Assembly (NCBI GenBank): GCA_963565915.1
Contig: OY751495.1
Location: 2,976,001-3,040,000, forward strand
DNA: 64,000 nt
Reading direction: 5' to 3'
From: Entoloma clypeatum
Lineage: Eukaryota > Basidiomycota > Agaricomycetes > Agaricales > Entolomataceae
Shown here: positions 21,050 to 32,475 of the stretch, piece by piece
Position numbering within the stretch: position 1 is the first letter of the stretch
How the letters are laid out: each line of letters opens with the position of its first letter
Translations under genes and position numbers: made by a program
Notes under the pieces: generated by a model
Seen by the model: the letters and a program-made list of their open reading frames with translations, nothing else
Told to the model about the DNA's origin: nothing
Databases searched by the model: none

Positions 21050-23730
21050 AATGGAATGAGAGAATAGTTGGCTTATCCAAAACATATGATTATATATTCA
21101 GGGCTAATGAGTTGGAGGATTTGAACCTTTATGAATGGATATCACGGTGTATCCAGGAAAAGAAAAAGTCAGTGAACAAGATTGATGGAAAGGAAGTTGA
21201 CAGCTCTGTCAATGAACTTTCAGACCCCCACAGAAAGGCATCCTTCTCAAATGCTACCAATTGGGTGGATGATATACTAGATGGCGAGTCAAAGAAGGAA
21301 AGCAACTGGAAAAAACCAAGGAACCAAAAGAAAACAAGCAATCTTTATTCATTTCTTGAAGCTCACCCCTTGAGTTCAACTCATGGCACTAGGTGTGTTC
21401 GTCCCAACAAGGCCTCAGTTCCGAATTTCATAGGCCCAGGCCTACCACGGTGTGACCAAGGTGACAGGAAATATTACTGTCTAACAATGCTGGCTTTGTT
21501 TAAACCGTGGCAATTGGGGTTGGATCTCAAAAACAAGGAACAAACTTGGGACAAAGTTTCGCTGAGCACAAATTCACCAAGCGCCAATCCGAACTTCTGA
21601 AGAATTTCAACTTGAGATATGAGTGTCTTGATTCTTGAGATGACTTCCATGCCCAGATGAGAAAAGGCGATGGTTTTATATCGTCATGGGACTCACAGGA
21701 TACAAATGACGTGATTAATGAGTTGGACCGCCAGAGGGCGGCATCGCAAGATCTGGAACCAAGCATCGGTGCAGATGATATAGTAATAGATGCAGTAGTC
21801 GGTCCACGCGAGCAACACTGTCGCGAAGTTCTAAACTCAATGAAGAAGGTCCTACGGCACCTTGGTTGGGATAAAATCAAAAAAGTTATTCCACTTGATG
21901 TCGATCTGCCACCTCCTACTATCATACAGTCGGGCTCCGCTTGGAAGTCTGCAGTTCTATGAAAGCGTCAAGACGTTTTGGACATGAGATCTCGCAACAT
22001 ACCTTCTAACATACATGAAATCTCCAAATCTCGTCTCTCCCATATTCAGAATGATGTAACTGTACTTGACAAAACATATCTAGAAAAAAAAATACAAATC
22101 TCCCGAGTGGGGTGGCATTATTGAAGATGTTTCTTCGAAATTTCAATCGAATCTGGAACAAAATTGTGCCTTTAAAATTGTAGCAAATCACGTATGCATG
22201 TCACAAGGGGCTGAACAATTGAAAATGCACATTGGAGGCATGGGCGGGACGGGGAAGTCACAAGTATTGAAGGCACTCATGAGTTTTTTTGAGTCAAGAT
22301 GTGAAGCCCATTGGTTTGTTGTTGTTGCTCCCACGGGCAATGCCGCGTCACTCTTGGGTGGCTCGACCTACCATTATTTGTTTGGAATCAACAACAAGGA
22401 ATCCTCTCCATCCGCTCTAGCACAGGTCAAATCATGGCTTATCGGTGTAGAGTACGTATTCTTCGACGAAGTTTCAATGCTATCTTGTCGTGATCTCTAC
22501 CGCATTAGCGCAAGGTTGGCGGTTGTTTTGGGAAATACCAAGCTACCCTTTGGAGAAATGAACATGATATTTGCAGGGGATTTCGCACAATTACCCCCTG
22601 CAATTGGTGGGGAAAACACATCTCTGTACAGTAGGACCATCGGGTGTAGGTCCAACATTCATCGGGAGCAGGAAGGTGCCATTGGAAAGCCACTTTGGCA
22701 CCAAGTAATTACCATTGTGATCCTTCGCCAAAATATGAGGCAGAAAACTCAGAGCAAGAATGATGCAAAGCTGAGAGGCATTGTCTAACATGCGTTATAA
22801 AGCTTGCACACCCACAGATATTGCCTTTTTGCGTACTCTCATCTCAAGTGAGCAGCCAGGCCAGTCTTTGATCAATGACGACAAATTTTGCAACATTTCA
22901 ATAATCACTGGATTAAATGCTCACAAAGACGCAGCCAACTCAATTGGCTGTCAGAGGTTTGCAAAAGAAACTGGACAATGTTTAACTGCTTTCTATTCAG
23001 AGGATTCAGTAAGCTCTCGCACGGGAAATCATGGCAAGCGCCAAACTAAATCGTTGAAGAACCACAAAGTACACTCAATTTCTGACGGAATTCAGCATCT
23101 ACTTTGGAATGCTCCACACAGTTCGTCTTCAGAGTTTATACCTGGAAAGCTATCCTTGTGCATTGGATTGCCCATCATAATCCGCACAAATGCAGCCACA
23201 GAGCTATGTATCACAAAAGGCCAAGAAGGAACAGTCTATGGCTGGCAGTTGGGAATGGGCTCTCGCAGGCAATAAGTGCTAGATACTTTGTTTGTGAAGT
23301 TAATTGATCCTCCTCAAAACATGAATTTTGAAGGCCTGCCTGAAAATGTTGTGCCTCTGGTTCGGGAATCAACTAAGGTTGAATGTTTTTAACATGATGA
23401 TACCTCCATACATATCACAAGAAAGCAAGTCGAGGTCCTTCCAAATTTTGCCATGACTGGCTTTGCATCCCAAGGCAAAACAAGACATCGTAACGTGGCT
23501 GATCTGAATAATTGCAGGACGCATCAATCATACTATACAGCACTCTCACAAAGCGCTTCCGCAGCTGGTACCCTAATACTTCAGGGTTTTGATGCCAAAA
23601 AAATAACAGGAGGTGCATCTGCTGCTCTCCGACAAGAATTTAGAAACCTGGAAGTTCTGGATGCAATTACATGCCTCCGCTTTAAATCTGCCCTCCCTTC
23701 ATCGATATATGGAAGTACAAGAAGCAAATT
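21050..23730 (+). pseudogene. PIF1-type helicase of H1, multiple breaks
   Basis: From the left: a pre-helicase region (YDYIFRANELEDLNLYEW, then LALFKPW) at about 21080-21520; Walker A GGMGGTGKS at about 22233-22260; Walker B VFFDEVSM at about 22455; FAGDFAQLPPA at about 22570; NMRYKACTPTDIAFLRTL after 22790; VLPNFAMTGFASQGKT (motif V/VI-like region) near 23440-23480. Breaks include TGA at 21636-21638 (Arg expected), stops near 22130, a one-base shift near 22770, and stops near 23275 and 23390. It belongs to a different helicase lineage from H2. The frame runs directly into the gypsy A target site. Confidence 0.8.
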
Positions 23731-24132
23731 TGTTATGCTTAACAAACCGTTCCAAGGTTCAGGCAGAGTATGCAGGAAAGTGGAAAGGCGAAGAGCAAAG
23801 TGATTGCTAAATCTAAGGAATCTACTACAGTACAAGAGGTTTATATAGGTACTGACTATAGGCGGTAGCGGATGAGTCAGTACTGCGGAAGGCAGTGCGC
23901 ATGAGTAAGGCGACTGCGGAAGGCTATGTACAGTGAGTAAGCTGACTGTGGAAAGCGAGTCAGCGCGGGAGCAAAGTATACTAAAGGGGATGACAAAGTA
24001 ATGTAATGAGTCAGACTGGGAATCGAAGGTTGCGAAAGTAGACATTAGACATAGTGAGTTCGTAAGAGGGCACTGAGTCGGGCCGATAAGTAAAAGATAT
24101 GACGTGGTCCTCATACCGTAGAGTCCGTAACA
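23731..24132 (-). repeat. 3' LTR of element A (402 bp)
   Basis: Ends TGTTATGC...CCGTAACA on the plus strand. The neighbouring TGTTCCCCTCTCC is, on the minus strand, the polypurine tract GGAGAGGGGAACA. It contains internal duplications around CTGCGGAAGGC that explain length differences between family LTRs (370-402 bp). Confidence 0.9.
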
Positions 24133-24166
24133 TGTTCCCCTCTCCAAGCTCTGTGTCCTCACAGAG

Positions 24167-24538
24167 TCACTGTCCCCATCCCTCGTTGTTGCCGGGATCG
24201 GACCAGTTCGGACTTTCCTTGAGGCTCCAATCATATATCAACTCCTTGTTGATGGCTACGGCGAGTTCAAGGCCTTTGATGGCCAGCCGAATACGTCGAT
24301 TTTCGATGACAAGGGTGCTGGTGTAATTCCCGAGAATTTGTTTTTCTTCGAGAGTCGGGGCGACGGGGAGATTGGACAACGAATGAAGTCGGATATTCAT
24401 CTGGCGATGAAGGAGATCGGCGAGGGAAGTTTCAAGGGCATGGATTTGGTCTCTCATGGAGAGCGCTTCGTTCATAAGGGCAGCGATGGCGGGGTTGATG
24501 TCGGTGGTGGAGGTGGAGGTGACGATGGTGTTTGACAT
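24167..24538 (-). CDS. Accessory ORF3 of element A, in the env position
   Basis: A 123-codon frame (start MSNTIVTSTSTTDINP) between the pol end and the 3' LTR, on the element's sense strand. Element B has a homologous frame at the same place (30364-30684), about 70% identical at protein level by eye, with the block EALSMRDQIHALETS shared exactly and mostly conservative changes elsewhere. It looks helical, with heptad-like Leu/Ile spacing; no signal peptide or membrane segment, so it is not an envelope protein. The function is unknown. The ATG lies just upstream of the conserved region in both copies. Confidence 0.55.
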   Translation of the reverse strand: MSNTIVTSTSTTDINPAIAALMNEALSMRDQIHALETSLADLLHRQMNIRLHSLSNLPVAPTLEEKQILGNYTSTLVIENRRIRLAIKGLELAVAINKELIYDWSLKESPNWSDPGNNEGWGQ

Positions 24539-24600
24539 GGCGGTGAGGATGGTTGAGAGGTAAAAGAAGAATGGGGTGGCTATATTGGGCAGGGAGAAGA

Positions 24601-27600
24601 CTAGAGCGGGATGATCGGATCAGGGGCTGGTTTCTTTTTCTGGATGGCGTACTTCGGAGTTTCATATGGTGACAACAGGGTCTCGTTGAACACAGGGTGA
24701 ATCATCTTCCAAGTCTTCGGAAGATCAAGAAGGTACGCGCTAGCTCCTTTCTTCTCTAGGACTTTGAATGGTCCATGTCGGAGTGCATCAAGTTTCTTTG
24801 AGGGGCGATCGGTCCTGATGTTAGTCCCTTCCAGCCACACCTTGTCTCCGATGCGGTAGTCCCGAGATGGACTTCGCCGTGTGTCAACTGTCTTCTTCAT
24901 CTGATCCTGTGCTTGTTTCAGCGCGGCATTGGCTTCTTCTCGTGCCTGTTTAAGTTTTTTCAAGAAGTCGTTGGCAGCCGGATTAGTATCTTCTAACACA
25001 AGCTCTCCCTTCCACAGATGTAAGCCGTAGTTGAGGTAGAATGGGGTGTGCTTCGTTGCCTGATGTTCTTTGTCATTGTACTGGAACTCTGCGATTGCGA
25101 TCCATTCTGCCCAATCATCCTGTAGATGGTTGACAAAGTTTCGTAAGAATGCTTCTGTTTCCTGATGCGAGCGCTCGGCCTGTCCATCAGTCTGTGGGTG
25201 GTATGCGGTGGACAGGTTCCTCTTGATCCCTAACATGCGGCAGAGTATCTCCATGAACTTCGCAGCGAACTGTGGTCCCCTATCGCTGATGATCTTCTTG
25301 GGGATCCCATGAAGCTTCCATATCTGATCCCGATAGATCTTGGCTAATCCTTCAGCTGATAGTTCCACGGTTGTCGGAATGAGGTGAAGCATCTTCAAAT
25401 GTCTATCCGTGATGACCAGAATTGTGTTTTTTCCATCAGATTCTGGTATTGGTCCCACAACGTCGATTCCTATGTCTTCCCATGGGTGACTTGGTGCTGC
25501 ATGGGGATGTAGCGGAGCATGTCGCTTTTGTCGGTTAATCTTGTTGCGTTGACAAGTGTCGCAACCCTTCATGTACTTATTCACATCATGCAGTATGGTA
25601 GGCCACCAGTAGGTGCGAGTGAGGAGTTCATGTGTCCGGTACTGTCCTGGATGTCCGGCCACTGGTGCATCGTGTGACTCAAACATCAATTCTTGTCGTA
25701 ATTGTGGGTCTGGCGGGACATAGACTCGTTCTCCTGCATAGGTGATCCCATTCTCCTGCTGATACCAATGAGGATTCTTTTTTAGGCCCTTGGCTACTTC
25801 TGTCTCCATGTGGTTTGAACCCTTGATGCGTGCGATCCACGGATTTTCGATGGTCGTGACGTTTCCAATTTTGATGGAATCAGATGTTTCACCCCCTTCA
25901 AAGAATTGTTCCTCCGTGAACATCTCCATTTGTACCACATCTTCTGATTCCAACCGTTTCAAGAATAGTCCCTCCTTGAGCATTTGGTCACTGTCTTGTG
26001 GTTCGAGTTCCGCTTCATACCAGGGTAAGCGCAACAGGATGTCCACTTTCACATTGGTCTTGCCAGGCACATGCCATAATTCAAAGTCATAGTCTTGTAA
26101 CTTCATTTTCCAGCGTCGCTGTCGTTGATTTAGGTCCTCAGGACGACGGAAATATTCCAGGTTCTTGTGATCGGTCAAGATTTTGAATCGTTCCCTGGCT
26201 TCGAGCAGATAGTGTCTCCAATCTTTTAATGCTTCCACAACTGCCAGGAGTTCCTTGTCGTATATCTCGTAATTCTGTTTGGCCGCGGACATGGTCCGTG
26301 ACAAGAACGCGATGGGGTGCCATTTGTCGTCTTGCTTCTGAGAGAGTACTGCTCCAATTGCATAGCCCGATGCATCGGTTTCAACCCTGAACTGTCCCTC
26401 TGGTTTCGGTAATGCCAAGACTGGTGCTGATGTAATTGCCTGTATGAGACCTTCAAAAGCTTGCTGCTCTGTTGGTCCCCAAGTAAATGCTGTGCCGCCT
26501 GTGAGCGCGGTGAGAGGTTTCGCAATGTTTGAGTACCCTTCAATAAAACATTGATAGAAGTTAGCAAATCCAAGGAACTTCTGAACTTCCTTTTTTGATG
26601 TGGGTGCTCGCCAGTTTCAAATTGTATCCACCTTCTCAGTTTCCATCTCGACATGTCCCTCACCAACCACATATCCCAATATAGAACATTTCGTTACTTC
26701 TCATAAACACTTCTTCTCCTTTAGGAACAAATCATTGTCCGATAGGATCTGCAGGATCTCTTTGGTGTTTCGCGTGAGTTCTTCCTTGGTTTTACTGATA
26801 ACCACGATGTCATCCATGTAGATCACGCAGATACGTCGGCGGATCTGGTCCCGGAATAGACTAGCCATCATTCGAGAGAATGTTCCCGGGGAGTTGCAAA
26901 GACCGAAAAACATGACCAATGGTTCGAACAATCCTTGACTGGTGAGGAAGGCAGCTTTCCATTCATCACCCTCCTTAATCCAGACGTTGTTATAGCCCCA
27001 CATGATGTCCATTTTATTGAAGTAGACCGCATCTTTCAGTATGTCCAAGAGATCAGATATTCGTGGGAGTGGGAACTTGTCTTTGACCGTGAATTTATTG
27101 ACTATGTGGTAATCTTGTACCAATCGTTTGGAGCCATCCTTCTTGTTGATGAAGAAGCAAGGGGAGGCATAAGGGGATTTGGACGGGTGGATCTTTCCTG
27201 TTGCTAGACCCTCGTCAATGAATGTGTCCAATTCCTCTTGTTCCTTTTGTGTCATAGGATATGTATTTCCCCCTAGTTCCTTTGGTGCGTCCGGTGTAAG
27301 TTCGATACCATGGTCCCATTCCCTCTCCTTTGGAATCTTATCACAGTTCTCCTTCTCAAAGAGATGTGCAAATCGTTCAACATATGAGGGTCATTTGGTT
27401 GTGGGGGGTGGTGTGGGAGTGACAGCTTCCAAAATAGGGTCTCCAGGCTTCCATTTCTGATCTGACTTTTTGGGTGCATCTTTGTCGCGCACCTCAACCA
27501 TGTGAACCCGGTGTTTGCGACCATCAAGGTTAACCCTGAAATCTGAGTGTTTGGTTCGACATGTTGGTGGCACCGGTTAAATGTTACCGCGCCGGTTGTC

Positions 27601-28030
27601 CAATTGATTGTGGGGTTGTGGTGTACCAACCAGTCATGTCCCAAGAGCATGTCCGTTCTTCCAATGTCCAGTACCATTGCTTCCATGGTTTCCTGATGTT
27701 CTCCCAAATCCAGTTTGACTTCGGCAAGTTGGCTCGCTTTCCGTTGTCGATTTGGTGATCCATCCGCATTTAGAATTGCTATGGGCGGTATTCCTCATGT
27801 GGGGAGGTTCTGTTCGCGTACTATTCTGGGATGGATGCATGTGCGTTCACATCCGCTGTCAACCTCAGGTCGGATAACCTTTGGTCCTCATCGTGTTTTG
27901 AGCTGAGCTAACAGCCTGATCTCTCGTCTTTTCGGAGGTTTATCTCCTTTCACAATCTTAGTCGACGCAGCGGCTCGTTTGGCAGGGATGACATAGGTTC
28001 TATTGTCTGCAGTCATACAAGGCAAGCAAG
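24601..28030 (-). pseudogene. pol: Element A pol: protease, RT, RNase H, integrase
   Basis: Pieces in order: protease with DSGCERTC and LLGHDWLVHHNP (about 27870-27600); RT with WGYNNVWIKEGDEWK, MFFGLCNSPGTFSRMM and catalytic YMDD (27255-26701); RNase H with DASGYAIGAVLS, DKELLAVVE and TDHKNLEYF; integrase with HHCC finger (CDTCQRNK), VVGPIPESDG, SDRGPQF and HPQTDGQAERSHQE (26418-24601). Stops at 27391-27393 and 26617-26619 are TGA where paralogues have CGA. There is also a shift near 27560. The 605-codon frame 26418-24601 remains open. The chromodomain is deleted. Confidence 0.9.
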
Positions 28031-28066
28031 TCCGTTTAATAGATAAGGGTCGCGACTTAGCATCAT

Positions 28067-29268
28067 TTAATTGGACCCTTCGGGAAAATCCTTCTCGTCG
28101 GCTTCTAAGATTGTGGTTTCATCATTCTCGGCATCTTCCTCAGACACCTTCCTAACCCTTCCAGAGTTCTTCTTCGGCTTGCGGCAGTTGCGCGCGATAT
28201 GGCCTTCTTGGTCACAGTTGAAACACTTGCGACCATCTTTCTTCTTTGGAGCGCTACAGTCTTTAGCCAGATGACCGAAGCGCTGACAGTTGTAGCAACG
28301 GGCTACTCCTGCTTTGTCGATCTCCATGGCCTTGCCCTGACCACCATAAGTGGTCCCCGATCCGGTGTGCATGTCGCCGCCTCCTCGGATGACCAGTGCA
28401 TGTCCTTCTATCTGTCGTCCTTTGTTTCGGATCTCCTTTGCGTAATTGGTGTACGTCGTGCCATCGCTAGCCACTTGTTCAGAGATTCTGTGGTTGACAT
28501 TCTTCTCTAGGATGTATTTCCCAGTTTCTTCGCCAAGGTTTGACAGTTTCAAGAGTTCTTCAAATTCATCCAAGAATTCGTCAACGGTGCGTTTCTCTTG
28601 TTTCAGGACTTCGAGTCTTGCTTGGGCAGCGACCGATTTGTTGGCGATGGAAAATCGTGTGGCGATATCATCGGAAAAACCTAGCCAGGTGATGTTCTCG
28701 TTGTCGACAGCAAGAGCGTCTAACTTGTTACTGGCCCAGTGCCTGCCGGCCCTTCCATCATGCGGGATAGTACCGCAAGAATCTTCTGATCGTCTGTGAG
28801 GCTCTTTTGGAACCTGATGTATAGTTTTGTGGCTTTCCACCACTCATCAAAGGTGTATCTGTCCTTGAACATCCCAGGATCCTTGATGATCTTGGATGTA
28901 TCCATTGTTTGTACAGCCGGGGCTTCTGCCATGTCTAGAGTCTGCGGAGGAGAAGAGGGGTCGGGTTGTTGGGATGAAGATGGGGTTCGGGATACAGGTA
29001 AGGATTGAAAATGAGTCCCTGTTCTAGGCGTCTGTTCGATATCTGACTGTGCGGAGTCAAAAGTAAATTCGTCAGGGGACTCGTCAGCGGAATCGGTGGC
29101 AAAACGTTCAGAGTATTTCCTCTGTAAATCTCTAAGGAATCTCTGTTCCTGCTCGTCTGTTGGTCGCGAGAAGGGGTCAAGTCTCTCGTTTCGTGCCCAA
29201 CAGTTGTACTCGGTCTGTTGTTCTTTGGTGGTGAAGTGGGCATAGATCTGCTGCTTTGAGTAAGACAT
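28067..29268 (-). pseudogene. gag: Element A Gag, one-base deletion shared with element C
   Basis: The frame starts MSYSKQQ at 29268 and contains the capsid-like FDEWWKATKLYIRFQ block; a one-base deletion near 28747 moves translation to a dead end (PVTS). The rest of Gag continues in the neighbouring frame to 28067 with two CCHC knuckles, CYNCQRFGHLAKDC and CFNCDQEGHIARNC, and an acidic end. Element C carries exactly the same deletion, whereas B does not. Confidence 0.88.
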
Positions 29269-29588
29269 GATGATGTGGCTCTGGGACGTCTCGATGTGAG
29301 CGTCCTAATCAATCTTCTGATAACGGTTGTCTGGACACTGATAAACTCTCTGATCTCTGTGATCCGACCTGTCTGAGGTCCTTCTTGAACGCGAAAGCTT
29401 TCGAGTTCGTTCTGTCGGGCGTTGTAACGCGCGATCTGGTGTTGCCGAGCAAGATGGATGCTCTCTGCTATCTCGCCGTGGGGGCGATGCTTGTCGTTGT
29501 CTAGTTCTTCGTCAAGCACCTGCTGTAGGATGCGACGGATCTCCGATTCAATGTACTGCTGGATGAGTGTAAAATCGATACTGTCTCA
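28935..29588 (-). CDS. ORF0 of element A, overlapping gag in another frame
   Basis: Upstream and overlapping frame matching the 228-codon ORF0 of element C (60423-61109). In A the frame is open from 29519 but a TGA at 29586-29588 replaces the CGA seen in C, so the original start is cut off. The N-terminal half is charged and helical (IAESIHLARQHQIARYN); the C-terminal half lies over gag. It may be a real overlapping gene or simply an open antisense-like shadow of a constrained gag; the part upstream of gag is the better evidence. Confidence 0.4.
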
Positions 29589-29723
29589 AGGGCTTAGCTC
29601 CTCCTGTCGGGCTTCTGGCATGCTGAATGGGTTACTGGTGAAGTCTTCAAAGAAGCGCGATGTCTTGACTCGTCTGGTAGTTGCTCTCTTCGCTCTGGGT
29701 GAACCTAACGAGATTTAGCAACT

Positions 29724-29908
29724 TGTTATGCTTAACAAACCGTTCCAAGGTTTGGGCAGAGTATGCAGGAAGTGGAAAGGTGAAGAGCAATGTGATTGCT
29801 AAATCTAAGGAATCTACTACAGTACAAGAGGTTTATATAGGTACTGACTATAGGCGGTAGCGGATGAGTCAGTACTGCGGAAGGCTATGTACAGTGAGTA
29901 AGCTGACT
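29724..29908 (-). repeat. 5' LTR of element A, first part
   Basis: Starts TGTTATGCTT and stops at the TGACT target of element B; the remaining part resumes at 36472. The adjoining plus-strand AGATTTAGCAA (29711-29721) is, on the minus strand, the self-priming primer-binding site of the family. Confidence 0.9.
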
Positions 29909-30278
29909 TGTTATGCGTAACAAACTGTTCCAAGGTTCGGGCAGAGTATGCAGGAAGATGGAAAGGCGAAGAGCAATGTGATTGCTAAATCTAAGGAATA
30001 TAGCTATGGTACATGGGGTTTATATAGTACTGACTATGAGCGGTAGCAAATGAGTCAGTAACTGCGGAAGGCAGTGTGCATGAGTAAGGCGACTGCGGAA
30101 GGCTATGCACTAATGAGTAAGCTGACTGCGGAATGAGTCAGACAGCTGCGGAAAGCGAGTCAGCGCGGGAGCGAAGTATACTAAAGGAAATAAAGTATAA
30201 TACGATATGTGTAAGCGGGGGCTGATGAGTAAAAGTGAAAAAGTAAGCGTATACATCCGTAGTCGTTAGTCCGTAACA
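29909..30278 (-). repeat. 3' LTR of element B (370 bp)
   Basis: TGTTATGCG...CCGTAACA with minus-strand polypurine tract GGAGGGGAACA directly outside (30279-30289). Confidence 0.93.
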
Positions 30279-30363
30279 TGTTCCCCTCCTCAAGGTCTGT
30301 GTCCTCACAGACTACCTACTCCCATCCATCGTTGCCATTTGGATCGGCCCAGGCAGGGTCAAC

Positions 30364-30684
30364 TCAGTTACCCCAATCCTTTATCAGTTCATCGTTTACC
30401 GCCGTGGCAAACTCTAAACCTCGAACGGCGAGGCGAAGGCGTCGATCCTCGACAGCAAGGGTGTTGGTATAGTTTTTGAGGATGAGCTTCTCCTCAGCGG
30501 TGGGGGCGGTTGGTAAATCGGAGAGGGTATGAAGGCGGATATGCATCTGCCGGTGGAGGATGTCGGCGACGGAGGTTTCGAGCGCATGGATCTGGTCGCG
30601 CATGGAGAGCGCTTCGCCAATGAGGGTGGTGATGGTGGGGTTGATATCGGAAACATCGGTGGAGGCGGCGGTGATGTTGGACAT
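30364..30684 (-). CDS. Accessory ORF3 of element B, in the env position
   Basis: A 106-codon frame, MSNITAASTDVSDINP, homologous to the 24167-24538 frame of A. Shared blocks include EALSMRDQIHALETS, ADxLHRQMxIRLH, APTxEEKxIL and DELIxDW-like endings. Pol of A and B is far more similar than this ORF, so the ORF diverged faster or has a separate history. No known domain is recognised; the shape is helical and acidic. It starts 118 bp beyond the pol stop and ends 86 bp before the LTR. Confidence 0.55.
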   Translation of the reverse strand: MSNITAASTDVSDINPTITTLIGEALSMRDQIHALETSVADILHRQMHIRLHTLSDLPTAPTAEEKLILKNYTNTLAVEDRRLRLAVRGLEFATAVNDELIKDWGN

Positions 30685-30801
30685 GGCAGAAATGATGTTT
30701 GAAAGGTATAAGAAGAACGGCGTGTTGGGCGAGAAGAGTTGGAGCGGGGAACTCGATGTGACAGAAGTCGATGTGGAAAATGGTTCTCAAAGTTTGTTCT
30801 T

Positions 30802-32475
30802 TTATCGTGGACGCGATGGATTTTGCCGATGAAAATCTCGGATCAAGTTTTGAGCGTTCTGAACATTAGTCCGAGGTTCCCACGTGTTCTCTTCTGGGCC
30901 ATACCCTTCCCATTGGACAAGGTACTGGATCTTTCCACGGAATTTCCGAGAGTCCAGGATCGTGGAGACATGGTATTCTTCTTGTCCTTCGACGATGATC
31001 GGATCAGGGGCTGGCTTCTTTTTCTGAATGGCATACTTCGGGGTTTCGTATGGCGATAACAGGGTCTCGTTGAACACAGGGTGGATCATCTTCCAGGTTT
31101 TGGGAAGATCAAGACGGTATGCGCTAGCTCCTTTCTTCTCTAGGACTTTGAACGGTCCATGTCGGAGGGCGTCAAGTTTCTTTGAGGGACGATCAGTCCT
31201 GATGTTAGTCCCTTCCAGCCACACCTTGTCTCCGATGCAGTAATTCCGAGACGGGCTTCGTCGTGTGTCAACTGTCTTCTTCATCTGATCCTGGGCCTGT
31301 TTCAGTGCTGCGTTGGCTTCTTCTCGTGCCTGTTTGAGTTTTTTCAAGAAGTCGTTTGCCGCTGGATTGGTGTCTTCCAACACAAGTTCTCCCTTCCAAG
31401 GATGCAGACCGTAGTTGAGATAGAATGGTGTGTACTTTGTCGCTTGATGTTCTTTGTCATTGTACTGGAATTCTGCGATTGCGATCCATTCCGCCCAATC
31501 ATCTTGTAGATGGTTGACAAAGTTTCGTAAGAACACCTCGGTTTCCTGATGCGATCGTTCGGCTTGTCCATCAGTTTGTGGATGGTACGCAGTGGACAGG
31601 TTTCTCTTGATTCCCAACATGCGGCAAAGTATCTCCATGAACTTCGCGGCGAACTGTGGTCCTCTGTCGCTAATGATCTTCTTAGGGATCCCATGAAGCT
31701 TCCATATCTGGTCCCGATAGATCTTGGCTAATCCTTCAGCCAATAGTTCCACGGTTGTCGGGATGAGATGAAGCATCTTTGAATGTCTGTCCGTGATGAC
31801 CAGAATTGCGTTCTTCCCATCAGATTCTGGTATCGGTCCCACGACGTCAATCCCTATGTCTTCCCATGGTTGACTTGGCGCGGCGTTAGGGTGTAGAGGG
31901 GCGTGTCTCCTTTGGCGGCTGATCTTGTTACGTTGACAGGTGTCACAACCTTTCACATACTTCTTTACGTCATGTAGGATGGTGGGCCACCAGTAGGTGC
32001 GAGTGAGGAGTTCATGTGTTCGATATTGTCCTGGATGTCCTGCCACTGGTGCGTCGTGCGCTTCAAACATCAGTTCTTGGCGCAATTGTGGGTCTGGTGG
32101 AACATAGACTCGTTCTCCTGCGTAGGTGATGCCATTTTCCTGCTGGTACCAGTGAGGATTCTTCTTCAGACCCTGGGCTACTTCTGTCTCCATGCGATTC
32201 GAGGCCTTGATGCGTGCGATCCATGGGTTTTCGATGGTTGTGATGTTTTCGATGGTTGTGATGTTTCCGATTTTGATGGAATCAGATGTTTCACCCCCTT
32301 CAAAGAATTGTTCCTCTCTGAACATCTCCATTTGTATCACATCTTCTGATTCCAATCGTTTCAAAAATAGCCCCTCCTTGAGCATTTGGTCGCTGTCCTG
32401 CGGCTCAAGTTCCGTCTCATACCAGGGTAAACGTGACAGGATGTCTGCTTTCGCGTTTGTCTTCCCAGGTACATG
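30802..32475 (-). CDS. pol: Element B integrase and chromodomain
   Basis: Continuation of the same frame as 32476-34392 after a single stop codon; first internal Met at 32385. It carries the integrase zinc finger (H...H, CDTCQRNK), core residues in IGIDVVGP, ISDRGPQF and HPQTDGQAERSHQE, the SH3-like segment (YCIGDKVWLEG, HGPFKV, HPVFNETLLSPYE) and a C-terminal chromodomain (EEYHVSTILDSRK...IQYLVQWEGYG...NTWEPR, last 70 residues). All catalytic residues are in place. A four-codon duplication, ITTIEN-ITTIEN, distinguishes B. Confidence 0.92.
   Translation of the reverse strand, partial: HVPGKTNAKADILSRLPWYETELEPQDSDQMLKEGLFLKRLESEDVIQMEMFREEQFFEGGETSDSIKIGNITTIENITTIENPWIARIKASNRMETEVAQGLKKNPHWYQQENGITYAGERVYVPPDPQLRQELMFEAHDAPVAGHPGQYRTHELLTRTYWWPTILHDVKKYVKGCDTCQRNKISRQRRHAPLHPNAAPSQPWEDIGIDVVGPIPESDGKNAILVITDRHSKMLHLIPTTVELLAEGLAKIYRDQIWKLHGIPKKIISDRGPQFAAKFMEILCRMLGIKRNLSTAYHPQTDGQAERSHQETEVFLRNFVNHLQDDWAEWIAIAEFQYNDKEHQATKYTPFYLNYGLHPWKGELVLEDTNPAANDFLKKLKQAREEANAALKQAQDQMKKTVDTRRSPSRNYCIGDKVWLEGTNIRTDRPSKKLDALRHGPFKVLEKKGASAYRLDLPKTWKMIHPVFNETLLSPYETPKYAIQKKKPAPDPIIVEGQEEYHVSTILDSRKFRGKIQYLVQWEGYGPEENTWEPRTNVQNAQNLIRDFHRQNPSRPR

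Noticed and set aside
24167..24538. Envelope-like gene making element A an errantivirus
   Set aside because: The ORF is in the env position but has no signal peptide, membrane segment or cleavage site.
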